From JBBDXS01 sp040902195 (GTDB lineage: Bacteria > Chloroflexota > Dehalococcoidia > DSTF01 > RBG-16-68-14), in assembly GCA_040902195.1 (NCBI GenBank), contig JBBDXS010000003.1:1-64000 (forward strand): a stretch of 64,000 nucleotides of DNA, written 5' to 3'. Below, one piece after another: positions 23,081 through 31,524 of the stretch (within the stretch, counting starts at the first letter, position 1; the number at the start of each line of letters is the position of its first letter). The notes beneath the pieces were generated by a model, which had not been told where the DNA came from, searched no databases, and was given only the letters and a program-made list of their open reading frames with translations. The translations under genes and the position numbers were made by a program.

Positions 23081-23431
23081 TGTCATCCGGAGGGGTGCGG
23101 GTAGCCGCAGGGTCGCCGGAGGAGACAGCGAGCCGGGGCGGGGAGCCCGAAGGACCTGACCCCCCTTCCGCCTAACGCTTCTCCCGCTGTCATCCTGAGG
23201 GGTGCGGGGCAGAGCGAGCCGGGGCGGGGAGCCCGAAGGACCTGACCCCCCTTCCGCCGAACGCCTCTCCCTCTGTCATCCTGAGGGGAGCGGGGTAGAG
23301 CGAGCCGGGGCGGGGAGCCCGAAGGACCTGACCTCCCTTCCGCCTAACGCTTCTCCCGCTGTCATCCTGAGGGGTGCGGGGTAGAGCGAGCCGGGGCGGG
23401 GAGCCCGAAGGACCTGACCGCCTTCCGCCTA
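23081..23431. repeat. Tandem array of an 86-bp repeat
   Basis: Four units start with TGTCATCC at 23081, 23188, 23274 and 23360. The last three are spaced 86 bp; the first carries a 21-bp insertion. Each unit ends in GGAGCCCGAAGGACCTGACC and a CTTCCGCCTAACGC spacer. It occupies nearly the whole gap 23004-23428. There is no spacer diversity, so it is not a CRISPR array. Single copies lie at 1-61 and, inverted and degenerate, at 23731-23786. Confidence 0.85.
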
Positions 23432-23716
23432 GTCCCAGTCATCTGCCAGGTCCCTCCACCGTGAGTTCGTTGCCTCGATCAGCGCGACCTTCCGCGCTCG
23501 ACGCCACCCCTTCAACTCCTTCTCGCGCTCGATGGCCACCAGGACATCTGAGAACTCCTCGTACAGTACGAGCCGCGTCATGTTGTTTCGCTTCGTGTAA
23601 CCGTCCACCAGTTTGAGCTTGTGCTCGCTCACCCGTCCTATGAGGTCGCCTGTCACGCCGATGTAGAGCCGCCGCGATTCGTTGGCCATGATGTAGACGG
23701 AGTAGTCTCGACTCAT
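23429..23716 (-). CDS. GIY-YIG nuclease-superfamily protein
   Basis: The 95-residue single-domain protein has VYIMAN followed by LYIGVTGDL, the GIY-YIG core, then the catalytic-type Arg in RVSEHK and the Glu in AIEREKELKGW. These YhbQ/UPF0213-type small proteins are widespread; their role in the cell is mostly undetermined. The gene sits between copies of the dispersed repeat, and its stop abuts the 86-bp array. This arrangement is common for repeat-associated small endonuclease genes, so mobility is possible. Confidence 0.9.
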   Translation of the reverse strand: MSRDYSVYIMANESRRLYIGVTGDLIGRVSEHKLKLVDGYTKRNNMTRLVLYEEFSDVLVAIEREKELKGWRRARKVALIEATNSRWRDLADDWD

Positions 23717-23730
23717 CCTGCGATCGCCTC

Positions 23731-23786
23731 GTCAGATCCTTCGCGCTCCCCCCGCCCTCTTCTACCCCGCTCCGCTCAGGATGACA
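23731..23786. repeat. Inverted degenerate copy of the dispersed repeat
   Basis: GTCAGATCCTTCGCGCTCCC through CGCTCAGGATGACA is the reverse complement of the array unit with several changes. The rest of the gap 23787-24122 holds the palindromic repeat at 23859 and an AT-richer stretch (23920-24000) that may contain the ilvE promoter; I see no gene there. Confidence 0.65.
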
Positions 23787-23858
23787 ACCCGCCCCGTGCC
23801 ACCCGCCCCTTCGACATCCCTCGCCACCCCGATAAGCTATGCCCCATATCGAAAGCAT

Positions 23859-23900
23859 GCTCCCCTCTCCCTTCGGGAGAGGGGCCGGGGTGAGGGAGCG
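23859..23900. repeat. CTCTCCC/GGGAGAGG palindromic repeat
   Basis: GCTCCCCTCTCCC and GGGAGAGGGGCCGGGGTGAGGG form a hairpin with loop TTC. This is the same family as 8278-8318. Confidence 0.65.
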
Positions 23901-24122
23901 CGCGCTGCCACAAGTGTGAGCTAGATCACGGAGAAGATCGGTGAATAAATCGACGCGTCCAGCTTCAGAAACCGCCGAAATTTTTCTAAAGTGAGCACAA
24001 ATTCGACGCCCCGCTGGAACGTCGGGAAGCGAGAGATGCAACGATGAACGCCGCTCCTGGCGAGCAATCTAAGCGATGCCGTATACTGGGCCATTCCATT
24101 CCACGTGAAAGGAGCGCGCGTC

Positions 24123-25070
24123 ATGCCGACACCGATGGCCTATTTCCAGCGCCAGATCATGCCACTGGAGCAGGCAAAAGTCGGTGTAATGACGCACGCG
24201 TTCCTCTATGGGACGGCGTGCTTCGAGGGCATCCGCGGCAACTGGAACCAGGACGACGGCCTCGTCTACCTGTTCCGCACCAGGGAGCACTACCAGCGCC
24301 TGCGGAAGAGCTGCCGCATCCTCCGGATCCAGCTCCCCTACACGGACGACGAGCTGTGCGACATCACCACCGACATCGTCGCGCGGTCGGGGCTGACGGA
24401 GGACGTCTACATCCGGCCCATCGCTTACAAGAGCGAAGAGACGCTCGGCCCGCGCCTGCACGACGTAGCGGACGACTTCCTCGTCTTCGTGACGCCGTTC
24501 GGCGCGTACCTGGACGACGCCGGCATCCGCTGCTGCACGTCGACATGGCGGCGCGTCGACGACCTGGGCATCCCGGCCCGCGCGAAAGTGAACGGCCTCT
24601 ACATCAACTCCGCCCTCGCGAAGACGGAAGCGATCGAGAACGGCTACGACGAAGCGATCATGCTCGACGAGCGCGGCCACGTCTCGGAGGGCAGCGGCGA
24701 GAACATCTTCGTCGTCCGCGACGGCGTCCTGATCTCGCCGTCGCCATCGGACAGCATCCTCGAGGGCATCACGCGCGCGAGCATCATGCAGATCGCGCGC
24801 GATGACCTCGGTATCCAGGTCGTCGAGCGTTCGATCGACCGCAGCGAGCTCTACGTCGCGGACGAGTGCTTCATGACCGGCACCGCCGCGCACGTCACGT
24901 CCGTCATCGAAGTCGACCGGCGCGCTGTCGGCGACGGCAAGACGGGCGACGTGACGCGCAAGCTCCAGGCGCTCTATTTCGACGCGATCCGCGGCAAGAA
25001 CGCGAAGTACGCGTCGTGGGTGACGCCGGTCAAGCCGCAAGTCGCGGCGAAAGAGGGAGTAAAGGCCTAG
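24123..25070 (+). CDS. ilvE: Branched-chain amino acid aminotransferase
   Basis: This class IV PLP aminotransferase has 315 residues. It catalyses the final transamination for Leu, Ile and Val. Signature segments are GTACFEGIRGNW, VYIRPIAYKS, NGLYINSALAKTEA and EGSGENIFVV, and the C-terminal TGTAAHVTSV contacts the PLP phosphate. AAAGGAG lies 8 nt before ATG 24123, which is preferred to an upstream GTG. The next gene starts 1 nt after the stop. The ilvB-cimA operon begins 3 kb downstream, so the branched-chain amino acid genes are in separate transcripts. Confidence 0.93.
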   Translation: MPTPMAYFQRQIMPLEQAKVGVMTHAFLYGTACFEGIRGNWNQDDGLVYLFRTREHYQRLRKSCRILRIQLPYTDDELCDITTDIVARSGLTEDVYIRPIAYKSEETLGPRLHDVADDFLVFVTPFGAYLDDAGIRCCTSTWRRVDDLGIPARAKVNGLYINSALAKTEAIENGYDEAIMLDERGHVSEGSGENIFVVRDGVLISPSPSDSILEGITRASIMQIARDDLGIQVVERSIDRSELYVADECFMTGTAAHVTSVIEVDRRAVGDGKTGDVTRKLQALYFDAIRGKNAKYASWVTPVKPQVAAKEGVKA

Positions 25071-25071
25071 C

Positions 25072-25971
25072 GTGATCTCGCAGGTACATCCCCGCCGTTG
25101 GACCGGCGTCCTTGTGGGCGCCGTCCTTGCGCTCTGGTGCTACGCGTTCACCATCGCGCTGCTCTGGCGCGGGCTCACGGCCGACATCGATGTGGCGCTC
25201 GTTGGCCTCTACCTGGCCGCCGGCCTCTTCTTCGCGCTGGGCAGCCTCTTCGCGTACTGGACGTACTGCTGCTGGACGCTGGAGTACGACCTTGACCGCA
25301 ACGGCCTGACGATCCGTTGGGGCGACATCCGCCAGCACGTCCCCATGGACCGCATCGAGCGGCTGGTGCCCGGCGGCGAGTACCCGGCGCCGAAGATCAG
25401 CGGCGTGAACTGGCTGGGACACCACATCGGCAAGGCCGACGTCGAGGGGCTGGGCGCAGTCCTCGTCTACGCGACGAACATCGCCGCGGACGACCTGCTG
25501 TACGTCGTCACGCAAACGCAGACGTACGGCATCTCGGTTTCGGACGAGGCGCGGTTCGCCCACGACCTGCAGGGGCACCAAAAGCTGGGCCAGCTCATCT
25601 CGCTGCCGCAGGTAACGGAACGGACGGCCATCGCGGCGCAGCCGTTCTGGCACGACCCAATCGCGCAGGGGCTGGCGATGCTCTCGGTCCTGGCGTTCGC
25701 CGTGACGGTTGGCTACGTCTTCAACCAGTATCCCGGCCTGCCGAACAGTATCCCCTTCGCGTTCCCCTCGCTCGGGAGCGTGACGCGCGTGGGCGACAAA
25801 GACGGTCTGCTCGCGATCCCGATCACGGGCGTCGGACTGCTGGCGATTAACCTCGTGCTCGGCTACATACTCCACGCCTGGGACCGGGCCGTCGGCTACC
25901 TGCTATTTCTCGCGGCGAGCGGGATGCAGGTCATGCTCCTCGCCGCGGCAATCATCACGATCCATCAGTAA
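25072..25971 (+). CDS. Membrane protein with bacterial PH-like domain
   Basis: Two N-terminal membrane helices (about 10-32 and 43-65) precede a beta-rich segment (WTLEYDLDRNGLTIRWGDIRQHVPMDRIERL) that looks like a bacterial PH-like domain (YdbT/bPH2 type). Two or three further C-terminal helices (about 200-295) follow. The function is unknown. The GTG start lies directly behind the ilvE stop, so it is probably translated by coupling. The pairing with ilvE may be coincidental. Confidence 0.72.
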   Translation: MISQVHPRRWTGVLVGAVLALWCYAFTIALLWRGLTADIDVALVGLYLAAGLFFALGSLFAYWTYCCWTLEYDLDRNGLTIRWGDIRQHVPMDRIERLVPGGEYPAPKISGVNWLGHHIGKADVEGLGAVLVYATNIAADDLLYVVTQTQTYGISVSDEARFAHDLQGHQKLGQLISLPQVTERTAIAAQPFWHDPIAQGLAMLSVLAFAVTVGYVFNQYPGLPNSIPFAFPSLGSVTRVGDKDGLLAIPITGVGLLAINLVLGYILHAWDRAVGYLLFLAASGMQVMLLAAAIITIHQ

Positions 25972-25975
25972 GACG

Positions 25976-26743
25976 CTACGGACGTAGCTCATACGCCGTG
26001 TAGGGCGCGGGGTTGACGAAGCCGAGCTTCGTCGCTAACGCTGCCGACATGTCGTTGTGCGCGTCCCACGAGGGCTCCAGCCCGCGCTCGATGCAGTGCT
26101 CGATCATCGCGGCGGCGGCAGCGCACGCGAGGCCGCGGCGGCGGAAGTCCTCGTGCGTCTGGATCTCGAACTCGAGGCTGTGCGGACTGATCGCGAACGA
26201 CGCGCAGCCCGACACAAACCGCCCCTCGTGCTCGATACCAAAGCCAACGCCGCGCTCGATGAAGTCCTCCAGCGACGCGAAGTTGTAGACGACCGAGTCC
26301 GCGAGCTGCTCGAAGCGCGCCACGTCTTCCATCGTGATGCGGCGAAGCGCGAGGCCGCCCGGCAGCGCATCGATGAAGCGACGCAGATACGCGCGGTCCC
26401 ACTCCCCTACCCCAAACTCCACGCGGGTGTACGGGCGCAGCCGCTCGCCCCAGACGCGACGGATCAGCGGTTCCCACGACGCGTCTCGCGCAACGATGCT
26501 GCCCCGCTCATAGATCGCGCGGACGGCGGCCTCGGCTTGCGGGGCGTTCGCGTCGCCGGCGAGCATGAAGAACTCGAGATGGACCATCCCGAACGTGGGG
26601 CGCGAGGCGTCGTCTGCCCAAGCGCGGCCCATCGTGCCGTCGAGCGCCGCATCGATGCAGCCGCGCAGGCCGGGGAAGGTTTCGTAGAGCGGCCGGAGGG
26701 TGTCGCGCCGGCCGGGTGGCAGCTCGATAAGCATGGGCGGCAT
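25976..26743 (-). CDS. GNAT family acetyltransferase (PF12746-type)
   Basis: The 255-residue protein has an N-terminal helical domain and a C-terminal GNAT core. The acetyl-CoA loop is HEDFRRRGLACAAAAAMIEHC and the last strand is AALATKLGFVNPAPYTAYEL. This matches the two-domain GNAT_acetyltran architecture with unknown acceptor. Met1 or Met4 could be the start. It is convergent with the membrane protein gene and divergent from the reductase gene. Confidence 0.85.
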   Translation of the reverse strand: MPPMLIELPPGRRDTLRPLYETFPGLRGCIDAALDGTMGRAWADDASRPTFGMVHLEFFMLAGDANAPQAEAAVRAIYERGSIVARDASWEPLIRRVWGERLRPYTRVEFGVGEWDRAYLRRFIDALPGGLALRRITMEDVARFEQLADSVVYNFASLEDFIERGVGFGIEHEGRFVSGCASFAISPHSLEFEIQTHEDFRRRGLACAAAAAMIEHCIERGLEPSWDAHNDMSAALATKLGFVNPAPYTAYELRP

Positions 26744-26776
26744 GGTAGCATCCGGCGGCGGCGTTTAGACTGAGTC

Positions 26777-27937
26777 GTGACCACCTACGACACCATCGTG
26801 GCCGGCGCTGGGCCAGCGGGCAGCACGGCGGCGCGGCTGCTGGCGCAGCGCGGCGCGCGCGTTCTCATCCTCGACAAGGCGGCGTTTCCGCGCGACAAGC
26901 CGTGCGGCGGCGGCGTAACGGTCCGCGCCGCGCGCGAGCTTGGCATCGACCTGACGCCGGTGATCGAGCGCGAGATCACGGGCGTGCGCGTGAGCCTGAG
27001 GATGGGCAAGCCGTTTGAGCGGCGCTCCGACGCGCCGCTTACCTACATGACGCAGCGCTGCCGCCTCGACCAGTACCTGCTCGAGCGGGCAGCGGAGGCG
27101 GGAGCGGACGTGCACGACGGCGTCGCTGTGCACGAGGCCGAGCTGACGGAGCGGGGCGTCGTCGTGCGCGCGAATGGCGACTCGTATCAGGCGCGCACGC
27201 TGGTCGGCGCGGACGGCGCGAACGGCATCGTGGCGCGCGCCCTTGGGCTGACGCTGTCCGGCGAGCCGGCGATCGCGCTGGAGGCGAACGTCCCGTGCGA
27301 AGGGTCCTCGCGCTGGGAACACACCATCGCCGTCGATCTGGGCGGAACGCCGGGCGGCTACGGCTGGCTCTTTCCGAAGGGCGACCACCTGAACGTCGGT
27401 GTGGGTGGCTCGAAATGGATCGGCCCGTCGCTGCGCGAGCGGCTGTCGGAGCTGTGCGCGTACCTGGACGTCGATGAGACGAAGATGTTCGGAGTTCGCG
27501 GCCACTACCTGCCGTTGCGAAAGGCCGGCGCGCCCCTCGTGCGCGGCCCCGCGCTGCTGGCCGGAGACGCCGCGGGCCTCGTCGATCCGCTCTCGGGAGA
27601 AGGCATCGACGCGGCGTTTGCGAGCGGACGGCTCGCGGCGGAGAGCATCGGAGCATACCTGGCGGGCGATGCGATGGACCTGGCAAGCTACGAATCGGCC
27701 GTCGAGCGGGAGCTGATGGCGGACATCGAGATATCGAAGAAGCTCCAGGCGATCTTTCAGCGCATGCCGCGCCCCTGCGTGTTCGTGATGCGCAGGAGCG
27801 ACCGATTCTGGCGGGTGCTCCAGGGCTTCGTCCGGGGCGAAGCGACGTATTCGGGGTTGAGGCGGTCGCTGGGGCCGCTGGCGTTCATGCTGGACGGGGC
27901 GGCCGCGCTGGCCGCGACGAGGCCGGGCGGGCGGTAG
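26777..27937 (+). CDS. Geranylgeranyl reductase-family FAD oxidoreductase
   Basis: The 386-residue flavoprotein has the FAD dinucleotide motif GAGPAGSTAARLLAQ at 10-24, KPCGGGV, the DG motif VGADGAN and the second FAD motif LLAGDAAGLVDPLSGEGI. This is the geranylgeranyl reductase/halogenase-like branch, whose members saturate isoprenoid chains of lipids or quinones. No isoprenoid genes are adjacent, so the substrate is open. The GTG start at 26777 gives the normal N-terminus (TTYDTIVAGAGPAG). Confidence 0.88.
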   Translation: MTTYDTIVAGAGPAGSTAARLLAQRGARVLILDKAAFPRDKPCGGGVTVRAARELGIDLTPVIEREITGVRVSLRMGKPFERRSDAPLTYMTQRCRLDQYLLERAAEAGADVHDGVAVHEAELTERGVVVRANGDSYQARTLVGADGANGIVARALGLTLSGEPAIALEANVPCEGSSRWEHTIAVDLGGTPGGYGWLFPKGDHLNVGVGGSKWIGPSLRERLSELCAYLDVDETKMFGVRGHYLPLRKAGAPLVRGPALLAGDAAGLVDPLSGEGIDAAFASGRLAAESIGAYLAGDAMDLASYESAVERELMADIEISKKLQAIFQRMPRPCVFVMRRSDRFWRVLQGFVRGEATYSGLRRSLGPLAFMLDGAAALAATRPGGR

Positions 27938-27959
27938 ACTACCCAGGAGCTTCCACTTA

Positions 27960-27989
27960 TTGACAAGCGCCGCGTCGGGCCGATAGACT
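27960..27989 (+). promoter_or_regulatory. Promoter of the ilvB leader
   Basis: TTGACA (27960-27965) and TAGACT (27984-27989) are 18 nt apart. The predicted start near 27996 lies about 22 nt before the leader peptide. Confidence 0.65.
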
Positions 27990-28017
27990 AGGCAGCACGA
28001 ACCATTAGAGGAGCACA

Positions 28018-28110
28018 ATGGCAGTCCGCACGAGCAGTCTCATTTCCATCCAGCCGAACCTGGGCCTTCTAGGCCTCGGCCTCCTGCTGCTCGTACTGGT
28101 ACTGAGGTGA
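28018..28110 (+). CDS. Leucine-rich leader peptide of the ilv-leu operon
   Basis: This 30-codon open frame has AGAGGAG at proper spacing before the ATG. Of 30 residues, 11 are Leu, 3 Val and 2 Ile, with a near-continuous Leu/Val run (GLGLLLLVLVLR) at the end, using CTG, CTC, CTA and GTA codons. The position, 89 nt before ilvB and behind a promoter, fits a branched-chain amino acid attenuation leader, where ribosome stalling at Leu/Val codons senses charged tRNA. A tiny membrane peptide is the alternative. Confidence 0.7.
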   Translation: MAVRTSSLISIQPNLGLLGLGLLLLVLVLR

Positions 28111-28192
28111 GGTCCTCGGCTTCGTAACGACCCGTAGCCACGAAACTGAGGACCGGCCCCGAAACAATCGGGGCCGAAGTATTATCCGGAGG
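28111..28192 (+). promoter_or_regulatory. ilvB leader hairpins (attenuator-like)
   Basis: Hairpin 1 pairs GGTCCTC (28111-28117) with GAGGACC (28148-28154) and TTCGT with ACGAA. Its 5' arm begins right after the leader-peptide stop, so a ribosome there would disrupt it. Hairpin 2 pairs GGCCCCGA (28155-28162) with TCGGGGCC (28168-28175). No T-tract follows hairpin 2. The CCTC of hairpin 1 could alternatively pair with the ilvB Shine-Dalgarno GGAGG (28188-28192). Translational control is therefore as likely as transcription termination. Confidence 0.6.
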
Positions 28193-28199
28193 AACGACT

Positions 28200-29912
28200 A
28201 TGGCAAAGATGACGGGAGCACAAATCGTGATGGAGTGTCTGGCCCGCGAGGGGGTAGAGCTGATCTTCGGCTATCCCGGCGGCGCCAACCTCCCGCTGTA
28301 CGACACGCTGCCGCAGTACCCCCAGGTCAAGCACATCCTCGTCCGGCACGAGCAAGGCGCGGCGCACGCCGCCGACGCCTACGCCCGCATCACGGGCAAG
28401 GCGGGTGTCTGCTGGGCGACATCCGGCCCCGGCGCGACGAACCTGGTGACGGGCATCGCGAACGCGTGGATGGACTCCGTGCCGCTCGTGGCGATCACGG
28501 GCTCGGTCGTCACGTGGCTGATCGGTCGCGACGGCTTTCAGGAAGCGGACATTACGGGCATTACGGTGCCGATCACGAAGCAGAACTACCTCGTGCTCGA
28601 CGTCGACGACATCGCGCCGACGATGCGGGAGGCGTTCCACATCGCGACGACGGGCCGTCCGGGGCCGGTGCTGGTCGATATCCCGCGCGACATTCAGCAG
28701 CAAGTGACGGAGTTCGTCTGGCCGGACAAGGTCGAGGTGGCGGGCTACAAACCGATCACGAAGGGCAACGAGGGGCAGGTGAAACGCGCCGCGCAGCTTA
28801 TCGAAGAGTCGGAGCGGCCGCTGATCCTCGCCGGGCACGGCGTGGTCATCTCGCACGCAAACGACGAACTGAAGGAGCTGGCGGAGCGGGCGCACATCCC
28901 CGTGATCTCAACGCTGCTTGGATTGGGCGGCTTCCCCGGCTCGCACGAGCTGTTCATGGGCATGCCGGGCATGCACGGCATGTACTGGAACAACATCGCC
29001 ATCGGCGAGGCTGACCTGATCATGGGCATCGGGATGCGCTTCGACGACCGCGTGACGGGGCGCCTCAAGGACTTCGCGCCGAACGCGAAGATCATCCACA
29101 TCGATATCGACCCGGCGGAGATCGGGAAGAACGTGAAGACCGCCGTGCCGATCGTCGGCGACGTGAAGACGGTGCTGCAGCAGCTCATACCGCTCGTGCC
29201 GCCGGCGCGCCACGATGCCTGGTACCAGCACATCCAGGACATCCGCCGCGACCACCCGTCGATCCACATCCCGGACGTCCCGGAGGTGCTGCCGCAGTAC
29301 GTGATCAAGAAGATCTACGACCTGTCCGGCCCGAACGCCTACTACGTGACGGGCGTGGGCCAGCACCAGATGTGGGCGGCGCAGTTCTTCTGGGGCGACA
29401 ACCCGGCGAGCTTCGTCACATCGGGCGGGCTGGGCACGATGGGCTTCGAGGTGCCGGCCGCGATGGGCGTGCAGTTCGCGCGTCCGAGAGACCTCGTGTG
29501 GGCGTTCTGCGGCGACGGCGGCTTCCAGATGAACGTCCAGGAGCTGGCGACGATCGTCGAATACGAGCTGCCGATCAAGTTCGCGATCATCAACAACAAC
29601 CACCTCGGGATGGTGCGCCAGTGGCAGCACATGTACTACGACGACAACCTGCAATCGGTGCGGCTGTTCCAGCCCGACTACGTGAAGCTGGCCGAGGCGT
29701 ACGGCCTGGCCGGCATGCGCGTGACCGACAAGCTGGAAGTGGAGGGCGCGATCCAGCGCGCGATCGCTCATCCCGGGCCGGTGTTAATCGACTTCGAGGT
29801 GGCGCAGCACGAGGACACCTTCCCTGCCATGCCGCCCGGCGCGTCGCTCTCCGAAACGGTGGAGGCGCCCGAGGTGAGCGAACTGAAGCGGGAGACTGTG
29901 AGGCAGTCATGA
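28200..29912 (+). CDS. ilvB: Acetolactate synthase large (catalytic) subunit
   Basis: This ThDP enzyme condenses two pyruvates to acetolactate (Val/Leu) or pyruvate with 2-oxobutyrate (Ile). The protein has 570 residues, the normal length. It contains FGYPGGANLPLYD, the catalytic Glu in VRHEQGAAHAADAY, the FAD-region GMHGMYWNN, and the ThDP motif GDGGFQMN...NNNHLGMV near 430-460. GGAGG precedes the ATG by 7 nt, directly after hairpin 2. The gene overlaps ilvN by 4 nt. It is the first enzyme gene of the operon. Confidence 0.96.
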   Translation: MAKMTGAQIVMECLAREGVELIFGYPGGANLPLYDTLPQYPQVKHILVRHEQGAAHAADAYARITGKAGVCWATSGPGATNLVTGIANAWMDSVPLVAITGSVVTWLIGRDGFQEADITGITVPITKQNYLVLDVDDIAPTMREAFHIATTGRPGPVLVDIPRDIQQQVTEFVWPDKVEVAGYKPITKGNEGQVKRAAQLIEESERPLILAGHGVVISHANDELKELAERAHIPVISTLLGLGGFPGSHELFMGMPGMHGMYWNNIAIGEADLIMGIGMRFDDRVTGRLKDFAPNAKIIHIDIDPAEIGKNVKTAVPIVGDVKTVLQQLIPLVPPARHDAWYQHIQDIRRDHPSIHIPDVPEVLPQYVIKKIYDLSGPNAYYVTGVGQHQMWAAQFFWGDNPASFVTSGGLGTMGFEVPAAMGVQFARPRDLVWAFCGDGGFQMNVQELATIVEYELPIKFAIINNNHLGMVRQWQHMYYDDNLQSVRLFQPDYVKLAEAYGLAGMRVTDKLEVEGAIQRAIAHPGPVLIDFEVAQHEDTFPAMPPGASLSETVEAPEVSELKRETVRQS

Positions 29913-30475
29913 GCAAGCACACGATCGTCGCGTTGGTGCAGGACCGGCCGGGTGTCCTCAACCGCATCGCCAGCAAGTGGCGCCAGCGCGGGTTCAACAT
30001 CGAGAGCCTGACGGTAGGGCACAGCGAGATCCCGGGCCTCTCGCGCATGACCTTCACCGTCGATGGGACGACAACCGATGTCGACCAGGTGACGAAGCAG
30101 ATGTACAAGGTCATCGAGGTGGTGAAGGTCTCGGACCTGACAGAACACGACATGGTCTACCGCGAGCTGGCGCTGATCAAGGTAAACTCATCGACGCAGC
30201 AGCGCGGCACGGTGATCGAGATCGCGGAGATCTTCCGCGCGAAGATCGTCGACGTCGCGACGGAGTCGCTGATCGTCGAGGTGACGGGCACCGAGGCCAA
30301 GATCGACGCGATCCTCGAGATGTTGCGTCCGTATGGGATCAAGGAGCTCGTGCGGACGGGCCGCGTCGCGATGACGCGCGGCGCTGGCACGACGACGGCG
30401 GCCGGCGAGACGTTCGAGCACCACCGGTACCGCCCGGCGGGCGAAGGCAAGCCCAAGGTAGGGACGTTGATTTAG
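29909..30475 (+). CDS. ilvN: Acetolactate synthase small (regulatory) subunit
   Basis: The 188-residue protein has an N-terminal ACT domain (HTIVALVQDRPGVLNRIAS, then RGFNIESLTVG) and the C-terminal ALS_ss domain (ALIKVN, then IFRAKIVDVA). It activates the large subunit and confers valine feedback inhibition. The ATG at 29909 overlaps the ilvB stop (ATGA), typical for stoichiometric subunits. The length is slightly above average because of a C-terminal tail rich in Gly/Thr. Confidence 0.95.
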   Translation: MSKHTIVALVQDRPGVLNRIASKWRQRGFNIESLTVGHSEIPGLSRMTFTVDGTTTDVDQVTKQMYKVIEVVKVSDLTEHDMVYRELALIKVNSSTQQRGTVIEIAEIFRAKIVDVATESLIVEVTGTEAKIDAILEMLRPYGIKELVRTGRVAMTRGAGTTTAAGETFEHHRYRPAGEGKPKVGTLI

Positions 30476-30513
30476 AGGCCGCACGCGCGGGCACGGATCG
30501 TAAGGAGCGTTGG

Positions 30514-31524
30514 ATGACTGAGATTTACTACGACAAGGACGCCGACCTTTCGCTGCTGAAGGACAAGACGATCGGCATCGTCGGGTACGGCAGCCAGGGG
30601 CACGCGCACGCGCTGAACCTGAAGGACAGCGGCCTGAACGTCATCGTGGGGCTGTATCCGGGCTCGAAGAGCTGGCCAAAGGCCGAGGAGGCCGGGCTGC
30701 GCGTCGGTTCGGTAGCGGACGTAGCGAAGGAAGCTGACGTGATCATGATACTCGCGCCGGACCAAGTCCAGCGTGAGCTGTACGAAGGCCACATCGAGCA
30801 GGGGCTGTCGGCGGGCAACATGCTGATGTTCGCGCACGGCTTCAACATCCACTTCAATCAGATCAAGCCGCCGCCGGACATCGACGTGACGATGATCGCG
30901 CCGAAGGGCCCCGGCCACATGCTGCGCACGCTGTACGTGGACGGCATCGGCATGCCGGCGCTGGTCGCCGTGCACCAGAACCCAACCGAGCTCGCGAAGC
31001 AGCTCGCGCTGGCGTACGCGAAGGGCATCGGTTGCGCGCGCGCGGGGGTCCTACCGACGACGTTCCAAGAAGAGACGGAGACCGACCTCTTCGGCGAGCA
31101 GACGGTGCTCTGCGGCGGCGTCACGGCACTGATCACGACCGCGTGGGAGACGCTCGTCGAGGCCGGCTACCAGCCGGAGGTCGCGTACTTCGAGTGCCTG
31201 CACGAGCTGAAGCTGCTCGTCGACTTCATCCACAACGGCGGGATGGCCGCGATGCGCTACACGATCAGCGATACGGCGGAGTACGGCGACTACACGCGCG
31301 GCCCGCGCGTCATCGATGAGGACGTGCGCGAGAGCATGCGCCAGATCTTGCGCGAGATCCAGGACGGCACGTTCGCGCGCGAGTGGATCCTGGAGAACCA
31401 GGCCGGCCGGCCGCAGTTCCTGGCGATGCGGCGCATGAACGCCGAGCACCCCATCGAGCAGGTGGGCGAGGAGCTACGCGGCATGATGAGCTGGCTCAAG
31501 TCCGGAGCGAAGAGCGATGCCTAA
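30514..31524 (+). CDS. ilvC: Ketol-acid reductoisomerase
   Basis: This is a class I KARI of 336 residues. The Rossmann motif is GYGSQGHAHALNLKDSG, the cofactor loop GLYPGSKSWPKAEEAG has Ser/Lys residues usual for NADPH preference, and Mg ligands lie in ETETDLFGEQ and the CLHELKLLVD segment. It converts acetohydroxy acids to dihydroxy acids. AAGGAG precedes ATG 30514. The stop overlaps the ferritin-like gene by 8 nt. Confidence 0.96.
   Translation: MTEIYYDKDADLSLLKDKTIGIVGYGSQGHAHALNLKDSGLNVIVGLYPGSKSWPKAEEAGLRVGSVADVAKEADVIMILAPDQVQRELYEGHIEQGLSAGNMLMFAHGFNIHFNQIKPPPDIDVTMIAPKGPGHMLRTLYVDGIGMPALVAVHQNPTELAKQLALAYAKGIGCARAGVLPTTFQEETETDLFGEQTVLCGGVTALITTAWETLVEAGYQPEVAYFECLHELKLLVDFIHNGGMAAMRYTISDTAEYGDYTRGPRVIDEDVRESMRQILREIQDGTFAREWILENQAGRPQFLAMRRMNAEHPIEQVGEELRGMMSWLKSGAKSDA

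Noticed and set aside
23081..23431. Possible CRISPR array
   Set aside because: The 86-bp units are directly repeated almost end to end without variable spacers, and no cas genes are in the window.
23004..24122. Insertion sequence around the repeat array
   Set aside because: No transposase and no terminal inverted repeats with target duplication were found; only repeats and a GIY-YIG gene.
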